Positions 1 to 8,725 of a DNA stretch of 64,000 nt are shown in pieces. The DNA comes from JALZVT01 sp964634815 (lineage in GTDB: Bacteria; Pseudomonadota; Gammaproteobacteria; Pseudomonadales; Azotimanducaceae), in NCBI GenBank assembly GCA_964634815.1, contig CAZWMD010000009.1:1-64000 (forward strand). Reading direction: 5' to 3'. How positions within the stretch are numbered: the first letter of the stretch is position 1; each line of letters starts with the position of its first letter. Both the position numbers and the translations under genes were made by a program. The notes below the pieces were generated by a model, which ran no database searches, was not told where the DNA came from, and was given only the letters and a program-made list of their open reading frames with translations.

Positions 1-520
1 GCGAAACCGCAGCTTTTGGCGACAAGCTGTCTGAGCATCAGCCAAAAATCTCTCCCCATCACGCAGTGTTCACTTTCACTTCCAGCTGCAAATCAGAGGG
101 TTATCCGGACCGCACGGTCTCTGAATGCATACCTTTCCATCAGGTGGCGGTGCAAGATATTTTGTCTAAAAGCAAGCCAGGAGACATCCTGTTTCTCCCT
201 GGCGCACGGATCAATGAAATGCCACACGCGTGGCGGATTGACACGGTCGACGGCGCTCCGCCCACCACATTAGGCACGGCCCACGACATGGGTTTAGTAA
301 AATGGAAACCCTCGCCGAGCAGCAGACCAAGATTTTCCTTTGGAACCCAATGCCAACACTCTGTCCCGGCAGGGTCTGCACTGTATATCCCCAAGAACCA
401 ACGCAGGCAGGAGAATTCACGCCCTGGTTCTTTGATGAAAATCACATCGGCACAGCCATGCTGGAAGAACTGTTTGAGCCGTTCATAGACCAGTTAGAAC
501 TAGTCTTGGCTGCCCAATGA
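1..520 (+). pseudogene. SGNH/acyltransferase-like C-terminus, frameshifted, 5' end outside window
   Basis: The upstream part reads in frame 3 from the window edge and carries two Cys and a GDILFLPGARI segment. The downstream part reads in frame 2 from about base 302 to a TGA at 518-520 and carries LCPGRVC followed by a WFFDENH segment. That order (GD-hydrophobic strand, then LCPxxxC, then a D/E-N-H near the C-terminus) resembles the SGNH esterase domain fused to the C-terminus of OafA-type membrane O-acyltransferases. The two parts can be joined only by a frame change near 290-320, close to an AAAATGG run. This is either a real frameshift or a sequencing indel. Family assignment is tentative because most of the protein lies outside the window. 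Confidence 0.45.
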
Positions 521-538
521 GGAACAAACCATCTGCTT

Positions 539-797
539 CATTACACTCGTTACACTCGTTTCAACTTTATCAACCAGTCCTCGCGCAAGCGCGTGCTTGC
601 AGCCACACATAAAATCGGCGTCGCGCCTTGCTACTGCGCTATCAACAAATTCGCAAACAACGATTCCACAGTTATCCCTAGACTTCGAACACTGTTAACC
701 TCAATTCGCAGTTTACGATTTTGACTTCTATTTGTAGTACCCTTAATAGCCACGTTGGTCGACGTGTCTCGATTGTAGTTCGACTTGGGGTACGTTG
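539..797 (+). promoter_or_regulatory. Intergenic region with candidate sigma-70 promoter for the GT2 operon
   Basis: This non-coding stretch precedes the GT2 gene. A plausible promoter is TTGACT at 721-726, a 17-nt spacer, then TAATAG at 744-749, which would give a 5' leader of roughly 40 nt. Further upstream there is a short tandem TTACACTCG duplication (541-558) just after the preceding gene, and a hairpin GCAAGC-GCGT-GCTTGC (585-600) without a T tract. No tRNA or small ORF is convincing here. Confidence 0.4.
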
Positions 798-2315
798 ATG
801 TCATTGGCTATTGTTGTATTCGTTGGCGCAAACCTGGTCTTCGTTCTGCTGTGCAGCTTCTACAACCTCTATCTGCTCCTTCAATACCTTCGCCACAACG
901 GACCCGATCCGGCACCACTATCTACTTTTGCCGAAGCTGACTTCCCACGCGTCACCATTCAACTCCCGGTCTATAACGAAGGAAAGCTCGCAGGGCAGAT
1001 CTTGCGTTGTGCTGCAGCCCTTGACTATCCGCACGATAAACTCGAGATCCAATACCTAGACGATAGCGACGATCAAGAGACTTCAATGATTGCTATGCAA
1101 ACCATCGAAGAGCTTGCGCTGGCCTATCCCGCCATCACCTTCCAACAGCTGGCGCGTACTGATCGAAAAGGATTCAAGGCTGGCGCACTCGAGAATGGCA
1201 CCAAACATGCTTCCGGTGAGTTCTTTGCGATCTTCGATGCAGACTTTCAGATTCCAGCGGATTTCCTGCGCCATTTGATGCCGTACTTCACAGACCCCAA
1301 AGTAGGTGCAGTGCAAGCCCGATGGGACTACACAAACGCCGACGACAGCCTACTGTTGCGGCTTCAGGCAAATAAGCTCGACGTGCACCAGATGGTGGAC
1401 CAGTCGGGGCGAGCGCGAGCCGGATTAACGCCGATTTTCCATGGGACGGCCGGAATTTGGCGAAAAGAAGCCTTGATGGCCGCTGGAGGGTGGGACTCGC
1501 TAAGCGAAGTAGAGGATGTGGAGCTGACGATAAAGGCCGCCATCTTGAAATGGGAGGTGCGTTACCTCGATCGCTATCGAGTTGTATCCGAGCTGCCCGA
1601 GACCCTGGTTGGCTTTGCCCGGCAACAGATGCGTTGGCGACGTGGCTGGTCTCGAATTGCGCTGGCATTTTCGGGGAAAGTCTGGTGCGCGGACATACCA
1701 CTTCGCCAGCGCGTAGACCTGTTACTTCGAATCAATCTTATCTGGGGCTCGATTAGCGGGTTCATCATCACGCTTGGCGTTCTGCCGTTTCTCAGAGCAG
1801 TCTCGGATCTCGGCTATTTTTGGCACGGCGCAGCGGCCTATTGGATGCTATTAGCGGTAGCGCTAGTGACTCGCTATTATGAAGACAGGATGCTGGCCGA
1901 ATATCCCAACCCTCGCCCGCCGTACCGGCTCCCCTGGTTTCTTACCTACCTGCCACTCAGTTACATCATAAACGCGATGGGGTTGATGTGGATTCTGGCT
2001 CAGGCGACGGTAGAAGGGTTTCGATCTGGCCAGGTGTGGGAGGTGACGCCAAAGAGCGGCACGACGATCGGATCAGAGGGACATGCTCACATCACACAAG
2101 AGAACAGGGTTCCACTCTATGTGAAAGGAACACTCTTTCTATCGATCCTTGGCATTGGGCTAATGTTGATCTCGTTGTGGCTTTGGAGTCCAATAGCCGC
2201 GCTTTTCTACAGCCTGATGGCTATCGGCGGTGGCTACGTCGGCCTGCAACTTCTTGAGATCTATCGGCCAAGCGGAGTACTCACAAGATTTGGGAAGGTC
2301 TTCCGCTCCGTCTAA
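798..2315 (+). CDS. Processive GT2 glycosyltransferase, cellulose synthase/CslA-like membrane protein
   Basis: This 505-residue inner-membrane protein should polymerise or transfer a sugar from a nucleotide sugar. An N-terminal membrane helix (about 3-30) is followed by a GT-A domain with the processive GT2 signatures: DD at about 88-89, DAD at 147-149, an ED pair at 239-240 and QQMRW at 276-280 (QxxRW). Four or five hydrophobic segments follow. Spacing and length fit the CslA/mannan-synthase-like bacterial group rather than full BcsA, since there is no PilZ domain. ATG at 798 is preferred to the TTG at 795 because a GGGG purine run precedes it. It is followed at short distance by the LanC-like gene. 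The polysaccharide product cannot be told from sequence. Confidence 0.85.
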   Translation: MSLAIVVFVGANLVFVLLCSFYNLYLLLQYLRHNGPDPAPLSTFAEADFPRVTIQLPVYNEGKLAGQILRCAAALDYPHDKLEIQYLDDSDDQETSMIAMQTIEELALAYPAITFQQLARTDRKGFKAGALENGTKHASGEFFAIFDADFQIPADFLRHLMPYFTDPKVGAVQARWDYTNADDSLLLRLQANKLDVHQMVDQSGRARAGLTPIFHGTAGIWRKEALMAAGGWDSLSEVEDVELTIKAAILKWEVRYLDRYRVVSELPETLVGFARQQMRWRRGWSRIALAFSGKVWCADIPLRQRVDLLLRINLIWGSISGFIITLGVLPFLRAVSDLGYFWHGAAAYWMLLAVALVTRYYEDRMLAEYPNPRPPYRLPWFLTYLPLSYIINAMGLMWILAQATVEGFRSGQVWEVTPKSGTTIGSEGHAHITQENRVPLYVKGTLFLSILGIGLMLISLWLWSPIAALFYSLMAIGGGYVGLQLLEIYRPSGVLTRFGKVFRSV

Positions 2316-2341
2316 CTCCTGTTTGAGATAGAGGGATTTTG

Positions 2342-3664
2342 ATGCTCAAAGCGACAGACTTGTTTCCAGTGGTGCAGCGCACTGAACAATGGATAGACAG
2401 CCACCGCAAAGACACTGAGCATGGTGTGGTTTGGGGCCTTGCTGATGAAGCGCCAGACAAACACTTTAAAACCCTCTATGCAGGCTCCGCGGGCATAGCG
2501 CTATTTTATCTTGAGCTACTGCAAGCCAAAGAAGATGCGCGATATCGCGAACTTGCCTTCAAAGCGGGGCAGGAATTACTCGACTACACGAGCGACCTGA
2601 GCACACTACCCTGTGCACCCATGGGTGGTTTTGCAGGCTATGCCTTTGTCTTTTCTGAATTGGCAGCAAGGCTCGAAGTACCGGAGTTTGCTGCTGCGGC
2701 CAGACAAATGATCGAGAAGCAGTATCAACTTGCGCAGCCGGTAGGCGGAGGAATCGGTTGGGTTCAGGACATGCCCTACGCAAGACTCACCGGGCACACC
2801 GGCATTCGAGAGATTTTTGATATTGCTGAAGGTGCTGCAGGCGCTGGAATCTACTTTTTATACGCACACAAGCAAGGACTCCATGAACAGGCACTGCAGT
2901 GGTCCAAGCAAGCGGCAGATCGATTGCTGGAGGTGGCTGAACCAGCAAAGGGAGGCCTGCGCTGGCAGATGATGCCAGACATCCCATGGCCCTTTGACTC
3001 ACCAAACTTTGAGCATGGCACTGCCGGTGTTGCCTACTTTTTTGCCCTGCTCTACGAGTTAACCGGCGAAGACCAATACCTTGATGCCGCGTTAAAAGGG
3101 GCAGCCCATGTGACTGCCGTTACGCAATCCATGGAAGGTGGCGGCTGCCTGGTGCCACACATCCTGGATGATGGCCTACCGCACCGATTCTATTTGGGCT
3201 TATGTCATGGGCCGGTTGGCACTAACCGGCTGTTTCACGTGCTACATCGCATCACAGGCGAGCGCCAGTGGAGTACGTGGAAGGAAGAGTTTGAGTTGGG
3301 TTTGCTTAGCACCGGGGCACCGGAAGAACGCTCAGAAGGTTATTGGAATAATGTCAGCCAGTGCTGCTGTGATGCTGGTGTAGGAGACTATGCACTCTCT
3401 CAGTTTCACTGCACAGGGAATGAACGCTATCTGGAGCTCGCAGATCGTGTTGCCCGAGAAGTCTTGCGTCGAGCTGTTGATGACGGCACTCACTGCAAAT
3501 GGCCTCAGGCTGAGCATCGCACAAGCCCTGAATATGTACAGGCCCAAACAGGGTATATGCAAGGTGCCGCTGGTGTTGCGAGTTTCTTACTCCATTTAGC
3601 AACAACCCTGGACGGCTCACCGACAAAAATACAGTTCCCCGATTCACCCTATGGAGCAAAATAA
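2342..3664 (+). CDS. LanC-like (lanthionine synthetase C-like) protein
   Basis: A 440-residue protein with the repeated alpha/alpha-barrel motifs of the LanC/LANCL family: GSAGIALFYLELL near the start, HGTAGVAYFFALLYELTG in the middle, LCHGPVG (C288-H289), CCCDAGVGDY (C341-C343, D344) and GYMQGAAGVASFLLHL near the end. Classical LanC binds zinc through one Cys in the first Cys motif and a Cys-His pair in the second. Here the second motif reads Cys-Asp, so the His ligand is missing or supplied differently, possibly by H289. No LanB/LanM or Cys/Ser/Thr-rich precursor is nearby. ATG 2342 is chosen over TTG 2339 because of the GAGGG at proper spacing. It lies between a GT2 and a SnoaL-like gene, so a carbohydrate-related role is as likely as peptide cyclisation. 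Confidence 0.75.
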   Translation: MLKATDLFPVVQRTEQWIDSHRKDTEHGVVWGLADEAPDKHFKTLYAGSAGIALFYLELLQAKEDARYRELAFKAGQELLDYTSDLSTLPCAPMGGFAGYAFVFSELAARLEVPEFAAAARQMIEKQYQLAQPVGGGIGWVQDMPYARLTGHTGIREIFDIAEGAAGAGIYFLYAHKQGLHEQALQWSKQAADRLLEVAEPAKGGLRWQMMPDIPWPFDSPNFEHGTAGVAYFFALLYELTGEDQYLDAALKGAAHVTAVTQSMEGGGCLVPHILDDGLPHRFYLGLCHGPVGTNRLFHVLHRITGERQWSTWKEEFELGLLSTGAPEERSEGYWNNVSQCCCDAGVGDYALSQFHCTGNERYLELADRVAREVLRRAVDDGTHCKWPQAEHRTSPEYVQAQTGYMQGAAGVASFLLHLATTLDGSPTKIQFPDSPYGAK

Positions 3665-3665
3665 G

Positions 3666-4067
3666 ATGAGCAACCTACCCAAGTTTGGCGAGTACGCTGC
3701 CGCCTTCGAAGAAACACTCATAGATGATAACTGGCAACGGCTAGAGCAGTACTTCGCGGATGACTCTGTCTACCTGCCCGGCGATGGCACCGAGGGCCGT
3801 GGACGTGACGGCGTCATTCAAGCCCTGCAAGGCAGCGTGAATAAACTTGAGCGGCAAAGTGACAGTCGAGAGTTGATGGGAGAACCCACTATTGACGAGC
3901 AAGGTGACACTATCACTCTCAAGTACGCGCTCAAATACACCAAAGCAGGAAAGCCTGATTTAGAGCTGATCGGTACCGAAACCATAGACTATGTCGACGG
4001 GTTGATTTGCCGAATGGAGGATGTGTTTGTAAACGCAGAGGAGATGGCTAATTGGGTGCTGGCATAA
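3666..4067 (+). CDS. SnoaL-like / NTF2-fold protein
   Basis: A 133-residue soluble protein with the pattern of the SnoaL/NTF2-like cone fold: an N-terminal helix (FGEYAAAFEETLIDDNWQRL), YFADDSVYLPGDG after it, a GRDGVIQAL helix, then beta strands ending in ETIDYVDGLICRMEDVF. Family members are isomerases, cyclases or ligand-binding proteins, and the sequence does not single one out. The ATG at 3666 sits one base after the LanC-like stop and has GGAG about 9 nt upstream; an in-frame ATG at 3651 overlaps the upstream gene and is less likely. It appears to be the last gene of the GT2 operon and ends 18 bp before the opposing permease gene. Confidence 0.65.
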   Translation: MSNLPKFGEYAAAFEETLIDDNWQRLEQYFADDSVYLPGDGTEGRGRDGVIQALQGSVNKLERQSDSRELMGEPTIDEQGDTITLKYALKYTKAGKPDLELIGTETIDYVDGLICRMEDVFVNAEEMANWVLA

Positions 4068-4085
4068 CCGATGAACCAGCCAGGA

Positions 4086-5342
4086 TTAATCTTCGCTTAA
4101 ACAAGGTCGATAGCTGGGCAATCCAGCCATAACCTCCAGGCTAAACTCTTGCTGGCCAAACAGCATCGGGTAGTGGAAATGACGAAGCGATGCATGGAAA
4201 GCACGTACACACGCCATATAGTGCTGGTGGTGCGAGCGATCGGTTCCAGCCAGATGCGTTAGCCAGCGTTCCGTTGCCATGGGTGGCGACAATATCGAAG
4301 CCCATCCCATCAGGCTGTCGCGACGCGCAAGCCCAGCCTGCAGGGCGTTTGATTTTGGCGCGATAAACTCATCCCCAACCTGCTGGAATGCAAAATACCA
4401 CTTCCAGTCAAACGGCTGAGTAACGCTAGCTTGCGTTTTCCATTCAGGATGAGACGCAACAAAAGGTATCATGGTCGCAGGCTTTGGCAGATCCCAGGCA
4501 TCGTTCACTTTTTCTCTTTGCTGTAAGAGAATCTCGCCACCTGCAGGTAGTGCAACCGTTGCTTCGACCAGCATGCGTGCTGTAGCGGGTACAGCGATGG
4601 TGAAAAGCAGCCAGCATGCAAGTAATGCGGTTGCGGCTGTCGGTGCCTCGGCCGTTCGATGCGTTACAAATCGACAAACAAACAGCCAGAGCAGCAGATG
4701 TAGGCCACTAATAGCAATCACGCCTACCCACAGGGTGACAGCCACGTTCTCAACCACTGCAGTAACTGCAAAGGGTAGGCTCGTGACTAAGAACAACAGC
4801 CCCGTGCGCGCACTGGCTCTTACCAGCAATGGGCTAACTGCGGATGCATGGGTTGCTAGCAGCAACTCATAGCGGCCCTCGCGACGCTCCCGAGAATCAA
4901 GATCGTACAACAGCAGTATGAGTACCAGAGGTAGCAGCACAGAGACCACAAACGCGTAGTCTAGCCGGCCAACACGCGACAGTTCCGGGTTACCTATATC
5001 TGCCTCATAAATCTGGCCTTCCAGAGCCAGCATAGTTAACCAGTGTTGCCAGGGAAGTTCTTCTCGAGTACCAACGGCGGCAAAGGCAAGTGGAGTTGGT
5101 GGCTGGTACGTGACGTGATGCACACCATACGCTGCCCCGCCGGCATCGCCCTGTTGGGCAAGCACGATTGCTTTGTCTGCCTGGGTTGCTGCCAACATCC
5201 AACTGATCTCGGCGTGTTGCTTGTGTGTTTCGAGCGTCCCGGCAATCACAGCCCAGCAGGTTACGAGTAGCGTGAGCGCAAGCGACAGCCAAACGCCGCG
5301 TTCGGCCAATGCATAGCGAACTTCCAGACCAAAGCTATGCAT
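4086..5342 (-). CDS. ABC-2 type permease, DUF3526 family (distal subunit)
   Basis: A 418-residue membrane protein: an N-terminal transmembrane helix (about 17-37), a large extracytoplasmic segment, four or five clustered helices (about 125-265) with the cytoplasmic DLDSRERREGRYELLL segment typical of ABC-2 permeases, and a long C-terminal domain with a hydrophobic TM-like segment (about 240-262). It pairs with the neighbouring 488-residue permease, which has the same architecture, and its start overlaps that gene's end by 8 nt. The heterodimer should work with the ATPase encoded upstream. The substrate is unknown; the operon also holds a TonB receptor and an acyltransferase-like protein. Confidence 0.75.
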   Translation of the reverse strand: MHSFGLEVRYALAERGVWLSLALTLLVTCWAVIAGTLETHKQHAEISWMLAATQADKAIVLAQQGDAGGAAYGVHHVTYQPPTPLAFAAVGTREELPWQHWLTMLALEGQIYEADIGNPELSRVGRLDYAFVVSVLLPLVLILLLYDLDSRERREGRYELLLATHASAVSPLLVRASARTGLLFLVTSLPFAVTAVVENVAVTLWVGVIAISGLHLLLWLFVCRFVTHRTAEAPTAATALLACWLLFTIAVPATARMLVEATVALPAGGEILLQQREKVNDAWDLPKPATMIPFVASHPEWKTQASVTQPFDWKWYFAFQQVGDEFIAPKSNALQAGLARRDSLMGWASILSPPMATERWLTHLAGTDRSHHQHYMACVRAFHASLRHFHYPMLFGQQEFSLEVMAGLPSYRPCLSED

Positions 5343-6801
5343 TGTTTTGTTGTGCCGTGCGCATCGCGCCGCGTTGGCCTGCCAAGGCGGCAGTGAATAT
5401 CCACAGCAAGAGTATCGCGAGATTAGGTAGTGCGGCAGCTAATCGTTCGGCACCATTTGCTCGCTGTGACTCAAAGTCATCGAGTACGCGCCAGTGATGC
5501 GGGTCAATACGGGTGCGCTGCTCTGATTGGTCATCAACGCTGCGCTTGGCATCGTCAGCGTAGGTGAGTTCGCTTGCGTGCAGTCTGTTTAACTGCTGCA
5601 CAAAGGAGAACCGCAGGGCCTCAGCATCCCGCAGAAAATGATGATGTTGCTGCAAGTTGGTGTTAGCGATCGTGATAGAGAACGACTTCAGTGCCAGGTA
5701 GGGCGACAGGATGTTAAACCGATTTGCAGCACTCGCCTGTGCGAGTTCCTGGTCAATTCGCCGGCTGGCAAACCTGTTCATGGCAGCAGTCTGCTTTTCT
5801 TCGGCTGCCTCGGCAACAATGCCGCGATAATTCAACGGTAGCTCTTCGATCCGCTCTACATCGTATTGGCTCAATAACTGTGCGCGTAGTTTGGCGAACG
5901 CAGGGTCTGATGTATTGTGGCCATCGCCGGCAGCCCTCAGTGCCTGAGCAATCTCGAGATTGTTTCTGATATTGGTGTTCAGTGGCGCTGAGGTTTCTGC
6001 TGTACTGCTCGCTATCCGGGGCAGTAATACAGCCAAAACCAGCCAGCTTGCGAGTAGAACAAGTAGCGCCGAAGAAGCGCTTTGATGCCAAACCGATCCT
6101 GCAGTGATCATCAGCACCCAACACAGCAAATACAGCGCGTAGCCCAACCAGAACACAAAGCTCATTAACGCGCTCTCACCACCCAGCCAAGCCAGTAAGG
6201 CTATACCCGCCAAAGGTAAGGACAGAACCAGAGCGAGCCCCGCCAAAGCCACCGATTTGCCCAGCCACAAGGTGGTCGGGCTCACACTCATTGTATACAC
6301 CAGCTGGTCTGTTCGTGCTTCTCGCTCTCTGGCCAATGACGCAAAGCCCATGACAATCAGTAACAGAGGCACAAGCAGTTGGTAGGTGAAGGCAGGAGAT
6401 AACGTTGCCAACGGCCCGGCCAATGCCTGGGTGTATCTCGGTGCAAAGGTGGCCGTATTTTGTCGGTGCCCTTCCAGAAACATAACCGTGCCGGTATAAG
6501 GGTCAACACCCGGGTCGGCGATGGCCAGCGGTGCGGGGGTGCGGAACACATAATGACCGTAATGAATCATGCGATGTGGGTGGCGCGCCGGCTGGTTGCG
6601 AAAGGTCTCCTCGGCTACAGCCTGCAGTTGCAGGCGTGCTTCGCGCTCAGAGTTTATACGCACATAGTTTGTGGTTAGCGACGTCGCAATCAGGAGCAGC
6701 GTTGCAACACCAAGTGCTGTGGCGGTTTTTGAGCGCAACCAATAGCGCCATTCCTCGCGCCCAATCTGACGGATTCCACTTATGACCCGGCGGTTAGTCA
6801 T
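5335..6801 (-). CDS. ABC-2 type permease, DUF3526 family (proximal subunit)
   Basis: A 488-residue membrane protein with one N-terminal helix (about 25-47), an extracytoplasmic region of about 90 residues, and helices starting near LVPLLLIVMGFASLAREREA. The AREREARTDQLVYTMSVSP segment is the typical cytoplasmic coupling element of ABC-2 permeases that carry DUF3526. A long extracytoplasmic region and a last helix (LAILLLWIFTAALA) complete it. The gene starts inside the last codon of the ATPase gene (4-nt overlap), which indicates translational coupling. It is the partner of the downstream 418-residue permease. The substrate cannot be inferred from sequence. Confidence 0.78.
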   Translation of the reverse strand: MTNRRVISGIRQIGREEWRYWLRSKTATALGVATLLLIATSLTTNYVRINSEREARLQLQAVAEETFRNQPARHPHRMIHYGHYVFRTPAPLAIADPGVDPYTGTVMFLEGHRQNTATFAPRYTQALAGPLATLSPAFTYQLLVPLLLIVMGFASLAREREARTDQLVYTMSVSPTTLWLGKSVALAGLALVLSLPLAGIALLAWLGGESALMSFVFWLGYALYLLCWVLMITAGSVWHQSASSALLVLLASWLVLAVLLPRIASSTAETSAPLNTNIRNNLEIAQALRAAGDGHNTSDPAFAKLRAQLLSQYDVERIEELPLNYRGIVAEAAEEKQTAAMNRFASRRIDQELAQASAANRFNILSPYLALKSFSITIANTNLQQHHHFLRDAEALRFSFVQQLNRLHASELTYADDAKRSVDDQSEQRTRIDPHHWRVLDDFESQRANGAERLAAALPNLAILLLWIFTAALAGQRGAMRTAQQNNA

Positions 6802-7532
6802 ACCCTGTGATGCTCAGCAAACATCTGGTGAACTTCGTCGGCGGATATTTGTTCGTCGCTGGCGGCAACAAAGTGTCCCACCATACGCCCTTTCTGTAGC
6901 AAACCAATGTGGCGCGCCACTCGACAAGCACCATACACATCATGGGTAACCATCAGCACCGTAGTACCGCGTTCGGCAAGGCCCACAATGATGGCATTGA
7001 ATTCGTCGATGGCTACAGGATCTAGCCCGGAGGTGGGTTCATCCAAAAACAGGATTGGCGCTTTTCGCAGAATAGCAAGCGCAATCCCCACCTTTTGCCG
7101 CATGCCTTTGGAATAGGTCTCAAGCCGTCGCTCTCGAGCATCGGCCTCAAGGCCGACCGTATCAAGGGCAGCATCGATTGCCGCACGGCCGTTATCAACC
7201 TGGGCAAGTGATAAAAAGTAATCGAGGTTTTCCCAGGCGTTCAGGTGAGCGTAGAGATTGGCTGCTTCTGGCAAATAGGCGACCTGCTTGTGCACCGATT
7301 TGATGTCGCTGTGCACACTTACCCCATTAACCTGGGCAGATCCATTTGCCGGTTTAACAAAGCCCAGAAACGTCAACAAGGTCGTTGATTTGCCGGCCCC
7401 GTTGCCACCAAGCAACGCAAAGATCTCCCCTTTTGCAACGTCAAAGTTCACCTCATTGAGTACCTGCTGGCCACCCCGATTGACAGTGAGGTTGGTCGCA
7501 GACAACACCGTGCGGGGAGATTGGGTATTCAT
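6798..7532 (-). CDS. ABC transporter ATP-binding protein
   Basis: A 244-residue nucleotide-binding subunit with every canonical motif: Walker A GGNGAGKST (about 43-51), Q-loop near VAYLPE, signature YSKGMRQK (in place of LSGGQ), Walker B ILFLDEPTSGLD and switch His in MVTHD. The YSKGMRQK form is common in ATPases that serve ABC-2 export permeases such as CcmA, NatA and NosF types. It should energise the two DUF3526 permeases encoded immediately downstream. The start overlaps the upstream acyltransferase gene by 4 nt. Confidence 0.9.
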   Translation of the reverse strand: MNTQSPRTVLSATNLTVNRGGQQVLNEVNFDVAKGEIFALLGGNGAGKSTTLLTFLGFVKPANGSAQVNGVSVHSDIKSVHKQVAYLPEAANLYAHLNAWENLDYFLSLAQVDNGRAAIDAALDTVGLEADARERRLETYSKGMRQKVGIALAILRKAPILFLDEPTSGLDPVAIDEFNAIIVGLAERGTTVLMVTHDVYGACRVARHIGLLQKGRMVGHFVAASDEQISADEVHQMFAEHHRV

Positions 7533-8713
7533 AGGTAACTAAGCCAGGGCTGGTTATGCTTGTTTTTGTGCTTGTAGTTGGAAAACGCCTTTGCAATTGG
7601 GTAGTGCAAAACAATCAAAAGCGAGGCGCCGAGCCATATCCAACCCACACCATCGAGCCCAAAGCGCTCGCCATGGGTCGCGCCAAAGATTGCATAGAGA
7701 AGCCAGTAGGCCACAAGCAACACATAAAGATGCACGATGTAAATGAACATAGGTACAGAGCCAAAAGTTTGCAGGTATTGAAACAGCAACACTGGTTTCT
7801 CCCTCTGTGTCTCGCGCAGATGCTGTCTCTGCTCCAGAGTAGCCAGCAGCAACAAGCTAACGCCCAGCGTGATCAGCATAAAGTTCAGGGAAGGTGGGTA
7901 CTTGGTAAAGTTCAGGAATGACATAAGAGTTCGCAGGCCAGAGTCTTGAACTGACCAGGGCAAGGCTTCGCCGTAGAGGTTCAGCCCTCGCAAGAACAAC
8001 AGTAGCGCAAGACACACAACCCCCGTACCAAGAAGTACATTGCGTCGAGTCGTTACAGCCACCTGCTGCGCGTAAACAGGCCCCATGAAGTAGCCCAAAA
8101 GAATCACGCCAAACCAGGGCAATACCGGGTACGACAACCTGATAGTGAGCCCACCAATCTGGCCAAGCTCATTAGGGTCGTGCAGAATTGTCCACAGAAC
8201 ATAACCCACCTCATCCGGCATGAACGAGATCGGCGCCAGAGCGTCCTGTCCGAGCACGATGAGAAACCCAAGCGCTCCCAGTAACCAGTAGTTCATGCGA
8301 CATACCGCCGCCAGCCCAATCATGCACAGACCAATCGCCCACAGCACCTGCAGAAACAAAAACGAGGGGAAGCTGTCTGCCCAAACCAGATAATAAAGCA
8401 CAAGCTCGATCATAATAATGACGAGGCCGCGTTTGAACAGAAACCTGCTTGGTGACCGGTAAGTACTACCGGTTGGGTGGGCGTAAAGCCACGCAGACAC
8501 ACCCGCCAGAAAAATAAAGATCGGCGCGCAGAAGTGAGTGAGATACCGGGTGAAGAACAGGTCAGCTTCAATTGTATCCGCTATCGGATCGCCCGTGCGA
8601 ACGTGCATATAAAACCGTTCTCTGACGTGATCGAGCATCATGAGCAGAATAACCACTCCGCGCATGATGTCGATCGACGCAATTCTGTTCGTCGCAAGAC
8701 GGATCTCACTCAC
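7529..8713 (-). CDS. DUF1624 / heparan-alpha-glucosaminide N-acetyltransferase-like membrane protein
   Basis: A 394-residue polytopic membrane protein, about ten helices. It opens with the family hallmark SIDIMRGVVILLMMLDHVRERF, where the R-G and D-H pair are the conserved residues of the DUF1624/HGSNAT and acyltransferase-3-like superfamily. A second conserved block, FCAPIFIFLAGVSAWLY, follows at about 60-77. Such proteins move acyl groups across the membrane onto sugars or other acceptors, but no substrate is known for this branch. It starts 13 nt after the TonB receptor stop and overlaps the ATPase by 4 nt, so it is part of the same transcript. Its work is probably linked to the compound handled by this TonB/ABC system. 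Confidence 0.72.
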   Translation of the reverse strand: MSEIRLATNRIASIDIMRGVVILLMMLDHVRERFYMHVRTGDPIADTIEADLFFTRYLTHFCAPIFIFLAGVSAWLYAHPTGSTYRSPSRFLFKRGLVIIMIELVLYYLVWADSFPSFLFLQVLWAIGLCMIGLAAVCRMNYWLLGALGFLIVLGQDALAPISFMPDEVGYVLWTILHDPNELGQIGGLTIRLSYPVLPWFGVILLGYFMGPVYAQQVAVTTRRNVLLGTGVVCLALLLFLRGLNLYGEALPWSVQDSGLRTLMSFLNFTKYPPSLNFMLITLGVSLLLLATLEQRQHLRETQREKPVLLFQYLQTFGSVPMFIYIVHLYVLLVAYWLLYAIFGATHGERFGLDGVGWIWLGASLLIVLHYPIAKAFSNYKHKNKHNQPWLSYL

Positions 8714-8725
8714 GCCCGTAGCCGC

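Noticed and set aside
66..488. Single 140-residue protein at the window start
   Set aside because: Only its N-terminal part looks like a protein domain; the rest after about 300 is out of frame with the conserved SGNH end.
2342..4067. Lanthipeptide (RiPP) gene cluster around the LanC-like gene
   Set aside because: No LanB, LanM, peptidase-transporter or short Ser/Thr/Cys-rich precursor ORF is visible within several kb, and the zinc motif is altered.
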